Assembly (NCBI GenBank): GCA_019359355.1
Contig: JAHHHM010000009.1
Location: forward strand, 62,001 to 126,000
Length of the DNA: 64,000 nucleotides
Origin: Microcoleus vaginatus WJT46-NPBG5
Lineage (GTDB): Bacteria > Cyanobacteriota > Cyanobacteriia > Cyanobacteriales > Oscillatoriaceae
Direction: 5' to 3'
Within the stretch, counting starts at the first letter, position 1. Each line of letters starts with the position of its first letter. A model generated the notes under the pieces. The model was not told the origin of the DNA. It did no database searches and saw only the letters and a program-made list of their open reading frames with translations. Shown one piece after another: positions 58,481 to 64,000 of this stretch. A program made the position numbers and the translations under genes.

Positions 58481-58873
58481 ATGAACCCAGATAATTTAAC
58501 TGATTTACTGCAAAAAGGATTTCGCGTCACCTTGGGCGCTACAAGTGCCTTAGTTGAAAGTCTGCAAGACTCCCAAAAACGCGATGAAAATCTTTCTAAG
58601 ATGCAATCAGATTTCGGTAAACTAACTGAGGAGTGGGCGGACAAAGGCGCGGTGACTGAGCTGGAAGCCCGAAATTTCGTGGATACTCTCTGGACTCAAC
58701 AGGCTCAATCGGCAAACAGCGAAACAACGGCGGCAGGAGATGCCACTGTTACCACAAGCGCCCAGTCGGTTGCCGAGCCTGAAGTTCAGGCGGATGTTGA
58801 GGCGCTGACGGCACAAATTGCGGCGCTTCGAGCTGAGCTGGAGAATCTGAAGTCTTCAGACTCTAACGGGTAA
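58481..58873 (+). CDS. Phasin-like coiled-coil protein
   Basis: 130 residues. MNPDNLTDLLQKGFRVTLGATSALVES and the following amphipathic helix (about 25-72) resemble phasin-family N-termini. A low-complexity Ala/Thr/Val linker and a C-terminal coiled coil (ADVEALTAQIAALRAELENL, about 102-121) follow. Phasins coat polyhydroxyalkanoate granules; whether this one does is not shown. Confidence 0.6.
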   Translation: MNPDNLTDLLQKGFRVTLGATSALVESLQDSQKRDENLSKMQSDFGKLTEEWADKGAVTELEARNFVDTLWTQQAQSANSETTAAGDATVTTSAQSVAEPEVQADVEALTAQIAALRAELENLKSSDSNG

Positions 58874-58921
58874 AGTGTGTGGGTTGCCAGAGTGCAACCT
58901 TAAATCCCCTTAAAAACATAA

Positions 58922-58950
58922 AGTGCTCGTTAGGTATCTAACCGAGCACT
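58922..58950. terminator. Hairpin between convergent genes
   Basis: AGTGCTCGTTAG pairs with CTAACCGAGCACT across GTAT with one bulge. It lies between the phasin-like gene and the convergent DUF4327 gene. No T-run, so only a weak terminator candidate. Confidence 0.5.
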
Positions 58951-59024
58951 CACAATGCCTATATTACGGGCGGTTTTTCAACCGGCAAACAAGTCCTTGA
59001 GGCACCGCAGCGCCGATTTAATTT

Positions 59025-59249
59025 TTAATCGTTGTCCCAGACTTCACGACCCATGAGGTCGCCAATCCGGTCTCTTAGTAAGAAGTTGCATCTTTCTAAC
59101 TCGTTTTCTACGCAGGCCCACTCACGCGCCGGTATATACTGACACAGGCTGTAAATGGGTTGCTGGCGGCTAACGATGCCTTTACTCACGAGCTGCCGAG
59201 CTTCATCTTTTATGACATCGATGGAGTAGTGAACGGTAGACAAATTCAT
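59025..59249 (-). CDS. DUF4327-family protein
   Basis: 74 residues. SIDVIKDEARQLVSKGIVSRQQPIYSLCQYIPAREWACVENELERC is characteristic of the cyanobacterial DUF4327 family, which has no assigned function. AAAGGATAA precedes the ATG. The 5' leader contains a 17-bp tandem duplication. Confidence 0.88.
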   Translation of the reverse strand: MNLSTVHYSIDVIKDEARQLVSKGIVSRQQPIYSLCQYIPAREWACVENELERCNFLLRDRIGDLMGREVWDND

Positions 59250-59264
59250 ATTTATCCTTTCTAT

Positions 59265-59298
59265 CTTGATTTACAAACTAGCTTGATTTACAAACTAG
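59265..59298. repeat. 17-bp perfect tandem duplication
   Basis: CTTGATTTACAAACTAG occurs twice in direct succession (59265-59281 and 59282-59298), just upstream of the DUF4327 start codon. Confidence 0.85.
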
Positions 59299-59674
59299 CC
59301 GGGGTAGACCGTGAAAACCACTAAGGTGTGATGAAATATCTTGTAACAGGAGGTAAAACTCCCTACTTGATATAGTAAACGTAAATTTGTATCTAGGTAT
59401 ACTGAATCCTTCCTATTCTCAGGCTAAGTCCCCCGAAATTAGGTTAAATAATTATTAAGAATTTGCCGAATCTCAGGCTTAATAAGCGGGGTGTGCAGTT
59501 ATATGCCATGCTATGTGGTCATTCTGCCGCTGCCTGAAGCGCTAAAAATTTTTTGGGGTTGATAGGGCTGGGTGTTCCTCCTGCCGTTAGGGATGAATCG
59601 ACAAGCCTTTGCCGGCAGCGGCCAAAGCTAAGGATTATGTAAGTTACAAAGATTTGGAAGCTAGATCAGACAGA
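59299..59674. other. Intergenic region between minus-strand genes
   Basis: About 375 bases. A short GGAG/CTCC hairpin lies near 59352. No gene seen. Confidence 0.5.
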
Positions 59675-61318
59675 TCAGAAAGTCTGAGAGCGAGAAAAGG
59701 AATGACCAAACAAAGTTTCTAGAACGAGCGCTTGGGCGGGGATCGTTTGTCCGTAGGAAAACACATAAGTTATTTCTTTCGGTAGATCCGCTGAGAGCTG
59801 CTTTAACGTATAAGGACTACCGTAAACCACTAATGCCTGTAGTTCTCCAGTTTGTAATAATTTTTTAAACCAAGCGAGTGCTGCCTCAGTTACCTGGGCG
59901 CTGCTGCGGAAGGGATTGCCGCGAATGAAGATTTGCAGCAATGTGGGCTGGAAGTGGCCTGTCTCTAAATCTTTGAGCAGAAAATTGCTGTTGCGATCGC
60001 AGATCCGGAGTTGATAGCCAAGCTGTTTGGGGAAGTCGATGGCCGGCGCGTGGTGGCCCAAAACATCGCTGAGAAGAATGTCATCAAGGACGACGAGATT
60101 GCGTAAATTGTCCTGTTTGTCAACCGGCAAAGGCAAAGACCCACCGGCTTGCATTGAATCCTTCAAGATACTGGTAGCGGCGTTTTGGGCTGCCGGTGAG
60201 GCGAGGAGGGACAGAGTTGAGTCCTGAGTCGGGAGGCTAGGAGGATTTTGTTCGTAAATTTTCCGCTTGGCTTGCCAAATTCGCTCGACGGAGGCGCGAA
60301 TTCGTTCTGGGGAAATGCGACCGGCTGCAACAGCATCACATACGGCTTTGATCGCATTGGCGGGATCAAGGGGCATCAGCAGAATATCGGCACCGGCTTC
60401 TAAGGCTAAAATCGGGGCTTCATTCGGGCCATATTCATTAGCGATAGCCCCCATTACTAATGCGTCGGTGACAATTAAGCCATTAAAGCCTAACTTTTCG
60501 CGTAACTGGCCGGTCAAGATTTGATGGGACAGGGTGGCCGGTTTTTCCGCATCCCAGCATTTAATCACCAAATGAGCGCTCATCACGGCATCCACACCGG
60601 CATCAATTGCAGCGGCAAAGGGCGGCAGTTCAATTTCTGCGAGTCTATCGCTGCTGTGGGGCAACACCGGCAGTTCGAGATGGGAATCAACGGCTGTATC
60701 GCCATGTCCGGGAAAATGCTTGGCGGTGGTTAAAACCGGCCACTGATGAGCACCGCGAATAAAGGCAGTTGCCAGCCGGCTCACCGTTGCCGGTGTTTCG
60801 CCAAATGAGCGGACATTAATCACCGGGTTGTCGGGATTATTATTCACATCCACCACTGGCGCAAGCACCCAATTAAAGCCGAGAGCGACTGCTTCCTGGG
60901 CGGTGAATGCGCCCATTGCTTCCGCGTAGCCTTCCGCTTTAACAAGGTCTTTGCCGGCAATGGCACCGAGGGCCATCGGTGGCGGAAACCAAGTGGCCCC
61001 GTCAAATCGTTGGCCCGTGCCTTCTTCGATATCGGAGGCGAGCAGCAGGGGAATTTTAGCCCAAGATTGCAGCTGTTGAGTTCGTAAAATCAGATCACCG
61101 CTGTTCCCCACCGGCAACAGCACACCTCCGACACCGAGGTTGGCGATCAAGTGTTTGAGGTTGGCTGCCGTAGGTTCCCATTCCGGATAACGAATTTGGT
61201 GATCAAACAGGTAGCCAGACGCCCGAATTACGAACATTTGAGCCACCTGTTCCTCTAAGGAGAGGGTTTCCACGTCAGGCAGCGCTGCTTTGGAATCAAA
61301 ATTCGCCAAATCTGTCAA
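59675..61318 (-). CDS. Glycoside hydrolase family 3 (beta-N-acetylhexosaminidase-like)
   Basis: 547 residues. The GH3 catalytic barrel shows [20 protein letters not shown] (about 201-220), the acid-base loop region of NagZ-type enzymes, and the nucleophile Asp in [16 protein letters not shown] (about 274-289). A C-terminal extension of about 190 residues corresponds to the second GH3 domain. NagZ enzymes release N-acetylglucosamine from peptidoglycan fragments; that substrate is inferred. The start overlaps the rbfA stop by four bases, so the two are translationally coupled. Confidence 0.88.
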   Translation of the reverse strand: MTDLANFDSKAALPDVETLSLEEQVAQMFVIRASGYLFDHQIRYPEWEPTAANLKHLIANLGVGGVLLPVGNSGDLILRTQQLQSWAKIPLLLASDIEEGTGQRFDGATWFPPPMALGAIAGKDLVKAEGYAEAMGAFTAQEAVALGFNWVLAPVVDVNNNPDNPVINVRSFGETPATVSRLATAFIRGAHQWPVLTTAKHFPGHGDTAVDSHLELPVLPHSSDRLAEIELPPFAAAIDAGVDAVMSAHLVIKCWDAEKPATLSHQILTGQLREKLGFNGLIVTDALVMGAIANEYGPNEAPILALEAGADILLMPLDPANAIKAVCDAVAAGRISPERIRASVERIWQAKRKIYEQNPPSLPTQDSTLSLLASPAAQNAATSILKDSMQAGGSLPLPVDKQDNLRNLVVLDDILLSDVLGHHAPAIDFPKQLGYQLRICDRNSNFLLKDLETGHFQPTLLQIFIRGNPFRSSAQVTEAALAWFKKLLQTGELQALVVYGSPYTLKQLSADLPKEITYVFSYGQTIPAQALVLETLFGHSFSRSQTF

Positions 61319-61803
61319 TCCTCTTCTGCCGAGATAGTATAGAAGTCTTCGTCGCCTTCGGTTTCTGAAAAATCGTTGCCTTCATCACCGTTGGTTTCTG
61401 AAAGCTTGTTGCCTTCATCGCCGTTGGTTTCTGAAAGATCGTCGGGTTTGCGATCGCTGCTGATCTGGTTAATCAGCGATAGGATGCGATCTCCCCGTTC
61501 TAAAGAGCGATCTTCTAAAAACACGACTTCTGGCGTGCGGCGTAGGCGGACTCTATGGCCCAGTTCGCTACGGACAAAGCCGGTTGCAGACTTCAAGCCG
61601 GCCATTGTTTCAGCCCGTGCCTCTGTGGTGCCGTAGATGCTGACGAAGATTTTAGCGTGTTGCAGGTCGCCGGAAACGTCAACATCTGTAACAGTGACCA
61701 TGCCGGCACCCACGCGGTCGTCTTTAATATCGTTTAGCAACATCAGGCTAACTTCGCGTTTGATTTGGGAAGCCACGCGGGAAACTCGACGATCGGTAGC
61801 CAT
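61315..61803 (-). CDS. rbfA: Ribosome-binding factor A with acidic repeat tail
   Basis: 162 residues; a typical RbfA is about 120-135. The KH-like core has [46 protein letters not shown] and [21 protein letters not shown]. After about residue 115 a tail of 11-residue units ([31 protein letters not shown]) follows, encoded by a 33-bp tandem repeat at about 61346-61440. RbfA acts in late 16S rRNA processing and cold adaptation. It lies downstream of DUF751 and is coupled to the GH3 gene. Confidence 0.93.
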   Translation of the reverse strand: MATDRRVSRVASQIKREVSLMLLNDIKDDRVGAGMVTVTDVDVSGDLQHAKIFVSIYGTTEARAETMAGLKSATGFVRSELGHRVRLRRTPEVVFLEDRSLERGDRILSLINQISSDRKPDDLSETNGDEGNKLSETNGDEGNDFSETEGDEDFYTISAEED

Positions 61804-61950
61804 AATTTCAACCTTTTTAATGCAGTATGCGCTTTTGCTTTTTGTCAGTTACCCGATGTCAGTTGTGCTCGGTTATGGGTTATTTGCCTGCCGGCAAAAG
61901 ACACAGGAGGAATGACAAAAGGCAAAAACCTCTGAGTGCTAACCTCTAGT

Positions 61951-62163
61951 CTAGACTGGACTCAGCCCCAGCATGGCTCGCAGGGTCAAACTAACAAAAA
62001 TTGCGCCTGACACCAATAACGCTATTAGGGCAAATGCCGTGACAGGTCGCTTCAGAAACGGTTTCAACCATTCAAACAAGAAGAAAAATATCCCCAGGAT
62101 GATGGTGACAAAGTATCGGGGGTAACGAGTGACGTTTGTCCAAAAATCATCAAATGCGACCAT
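61951..62163 (-). CDS. DUF751/Ycf33-like membrane protein
   Basis: 70 residues. FDDFWTNVTRYPRYFVTIILG and two membrane helices (about 17-32 and 42-62) match the short DUF751 (Ycf33) family of cyanobacteria and plastids. Function unknown. It precedes rbfA on the same strand, as in many cyanobacteria. Confidence 0.88.
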   Translation of the reverse strand: MVAFDDFWTNVTRYPRYFVTIILGIFFFLFEWLKPFLKRPVTAFALIALLVSGAIFVSLTLRAMLGLSPV

Positions 62164-62489
62164 ATTTAAGAGCGGCTAAGAGTCAGTGTTCTTTAACTGG
62201 TAACATTTGTTGGCGAGTTCGACAAGTTCATCGGAGTGCTGAGTCCTTAGTCCTTAGCCCTGAGTGGGAAAGAGAGGGAGAAGTGGATCAGGGGAGTGGT
62301 GAGTGCTGAAGCTTGGCGGTGCAGAGGATGTATCGGTTGTCTGGCGGGATCTTTAATCTCATTCTGGCAAGCTTCGGGCGGATAGCTTTCGACTCGGCAG
62401 CCGGTGAACTGTTCTGGGCGCGGTAAGCTCAGGTTCTTTATGTTAACTTTAAATGTCTTAGCTGCTGCCTCTCTCTATTTTTATCGCTC
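62164..62489. other. Divergent intergenic region with short repeats
   Basis: 326 bases. Contains AGTCCTTAGTCCTTAGCCCTGAG heptad units near 62240-62262 and GGTGAGTGCTGAAG. No gene seen. Confidence 0.5.
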
Positions 62490-63317
62490 ATGTTCACGCA
62501 CGATTTCAAGACAATCACTCCCCGTCCGTTTTTAAAATGGGCTGGGGGGAAAGGTAAGCTGATTCAGCAGTATATCCCTTATTTCCCTACAGATTTTAAA
62601 AATTACTATGAACCTTTTCTGGGCGGCGGGGCTGTTTTTTTTCACCTGTTGCCGGCTCACTCTATTTTAACAGATATTAATCCAGAATTAATTAATGCCT
62701 ATCGCTGTGTGCGAGATCAGGTGGAGCAAGTTATCTTAATTTTAGAAAAACATCAATCAAAACATCACAAAGAATATTATTATGAAGTGCGTTCTGGTGC
62801 CGGCACTTCTGACGTTGAAAGGGCGGCTCGTTTCATTTATCTCAATAAAACTTGTTTTAACGGACTTTATCGAGAAAATTCTAAGGGCGCGTTTAATGTT
62901 CCGATTGGACAATATAAAAATCCAACAATTTGTAATGCGGATTTGCTGTGTTCTGTTTCAGCAGCCCTCAAAAATACTCAAATCGAAGTTAGACCTTTTG
63001 ATGCTGTTGTCAATTATGCCAAAATCGGCACAGATTTTGTTTATTTTGATCCGCCCTATTATCCTTTAAGCCCAACCAGTAATTTTACCGCCTACAGTCG
63101 CAATGCTTTTACTGAAACTGACCAAATTAAATTGAAAGATATCTTTGCGAAATTGGCAACTTTGGGTGTAAAAGTAATGTTGTCTAATTCAGATTGTTTA
63201 TTTATTCGAGAACTGTATAAAGATTTCAATATTCACACGATATCAGCAGCAAGGGCGATTAATTCAAAGGGGAGTAAGCGCGGAAAGATTGCTGAAGTTC
63301 TTGTAACTTCTTATTAA
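62490..63317 (+). CDS. dam: D12-class adenine-N6 DNA methyltransferase (Dam-like)
   Basis: 275 residues. FLKWAGGKGKLIQQY (about 14-28) is the SAM-binding motif I of the alpha class, and YFDPPYYPL (about 181-189) holds the catalytic DPPY. RFIYLNKTCFNGLYREN is the target-recognition hallmark of GATC methylases. No restriction enzyme lies beside it, so an orphan GATC methylase is most likely. Confidence 0.88.
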   Translation: MFTHDFKTITPRPFLKWAGGKGKLIQQYIPYFPTDFKNYYEPFLGGGAVFFHLLPAHSILTDINPELINAYRCVRDQVEQVILILEKHQSKHHKEYYYEVRSGAGTSDVERAARFIYLNKTCFNGLYRENSKGAFNVPIGQYKNPTICNADLLCSVSAALKNTQIEVRPFDAVVNYAKIGTDFVYFDPPYYPLSPTSNFTAYSRNAFTETDQIKLKDIFAKLATLGVKVMLSNSDCLFIRELYKDFNIHTISAARAINSKGSKRGKIAEVLVTSY

Positions 63318-63488
63318 AATAAGTATTTGACTGGCGAAAAGCCGGGGAAAGCGAACGCAACAGTGAGAGTTTATTGAGCAACTTGCTAAAAAGTTTATTT
63401 TTTTCAGTTAGTAACAATTAGGCCGGCTGAAATTTTTAATAGCAACTTCTAAATTAATAAGTTTTGTAGTTAAGTCTGCTTATCTCCG

Positions 63489-63508
63489 TCTGTACGGTAC
63501 CGTACAGA
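63489..63508. promoter_or_regulatory. Perfect 20-bp palindrome upstream of a Crp/Fnr gene
   Basis: TCTGTACGGT followed directly by its complement ACCGTACAGA. It lies about 175 bases before the start of the regulator gene in an otherwise plain AT-rich gap (63318-63681). Its length and full symmetry suit a dimeric DNA-binding protein or a cruciform; no known operator was matched. Confidence 0.5.
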
Positions 63509-63681
63509 TAAAGCAGCAGCTAAATTATATAGACGAAATGCAAACTTAATCTGTTACCATTGAATTGAATAAAGGGAAATTTAGTCTTTTTTCTGCAAAA
63601 TCGTTTTTGACATCAGCAACGGCTTCTGCATTGCGTTGCTGATGTCATCACTTTTTTTAGAAAGACTTGGTCAAGAGAGCT

Positions 63682-64000
63682 ATGCCTGTATCTAAAGATT
63701 CCGGAAGATCGGAAAATCAACTGCTTGCGGCGCTGCCGGCTCAAGAGTACCAACGCCTGGTTCCTCACTTGGAAAAAGTTTCTATTGAAATCGGGCAAGT
63801 TCTATACGACCATTTCCAACCAATTGAATATGTCTATTTTCCCATTCAAGGACTGGTTTCTTTGCTTTATGTAATGGAAGACGGCTCAACCGTCGAAGTT
63901 GGACTGGTTGGGCATGAAGGAATGGTTGGTATTCCTGTAATTTTGGGAGGCATGAAAACGACGAACCAAGCCCTTGTGCAAGTTGCCGTCAGTGCGATGC
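63682..64000 (+). CDS. Crp/Fnr-family regulator, N-terminal part (cut by window edge)
   Basis: 106 codons visible. ALPAQEYQRLVPHLEKVSIE, YVYFPIQGLVSLLYVMEDG and VEVGLVGHEGMVGIPVILGG form the start of a cyclic-nucleotide-binding-like cupin as in Crp/Fnr proteins. The DNA-binding half is beyond the window. CAAGAGAG precedes the ATG. It is unlike the 22985-23575 regulator. Confidence 0.8.
   Translation, partial: MPVSKDSGRSENQLLAALPAQEYQRLVPHLEKVSIEIGQVLYDHFQPIEYVYFPIQGLVSLLYVMEDGSTVEVGLVGHEGMVGIPVILGGMKTTNQALVQVAVSAM

Overview
The window is chromosomal DNA of a filamentous cyanobacterium. The evidence is a set of lineage markers: a photosystem II S4-domain protein, DUF4327, a DUF751/Ycf33-like protein beside rbfA, a CIRCE-controlled groEL without groES, RTX/Calx-beta proteins, pentapeptide-repeat proteins, heptad-type STRR repeats inside rnpB, and a PAS/GGDEF/EAL megaprotein. 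The genus cannot be fixed from the sequence. Instead of the usual HIP1 octamer GCGATCGC (only three copies noticed in 64 kb), the over-represented palindrome is GCCGGC, with ten copies in the first 3.5 kb alone.

Layout. 0-10 kb: the 3' end of an RTX protein, a 185-bp IS630-derived mini-element, a UvrD-type helicase carrying a repeat-derived insertion, a DUF4349 lipoprotein, a homologue of plant pathogen-related proteins, and a scrambled zone at 5.6-7.3 kb. In that zone a full-length but frameshifted IS630 element sits inside a chimera made of the 5' end of a Ser/Thr-kinase gene and the 3' end of a DUF4349 gene. Intact relatives of both parts lie at 10.8 and 4.5 kb. An MFS transporter and a serine hydrolase follow. 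10-32 kb: membrane Ser/Thr kinase, GT39-like mannosyltransferase relative, S4 protein, YkgJ, serA-prmA, two pentapeptide-repeat proteins, thioredoxin, fabG, a Crp-type regulator, Rrf2 regulator plus cysK, a start-less double-Tudor ORF, groEL, corA, rnpB and rnc. 32-45 kb: an IS relict, Gfo/Idh oxidoreductase convergent with a Cache/HAMP histidine kinase, a RibD-C reductase, a FemAB-like acyltransferase, a 1045-residue RTX/Calx-beta protein, an Hpt protein, rpsD and moaA. 45-64 kb: the GAF/PAS/GGDEF/EAL protein, an alpha/beta hydrolase convergent with a second MFS paralogue, a 1-kb gene-poor gap, cbiD-guaA, a DnaA-box-like cluster, a CDF metal exporter, small conserved proteins, DUF751-rbfA-GH3, a Dam-type adenine methylase and the start of a second Crp/Fnr regulator.

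Most genes are housekeeping or signalling genes in short units. Neighbourhoods that suggest joint function are serA-prmA, Rrf2-cysK (with inverted-repeat operator candidates), DUF751-rbfA-GH3 (4-nt overlap) and cbiD-guaA. No CRISPR array, tRNA, phage or defence island was seen. The most informative anomalies are the mosaic scar with its IS630 empty-site proof, the internally deleted IS630 derivative, the double-Tudor ORF without a standard start, the minisatellite inside a helicase gene, and several perfect palindromes next to regulator genes.
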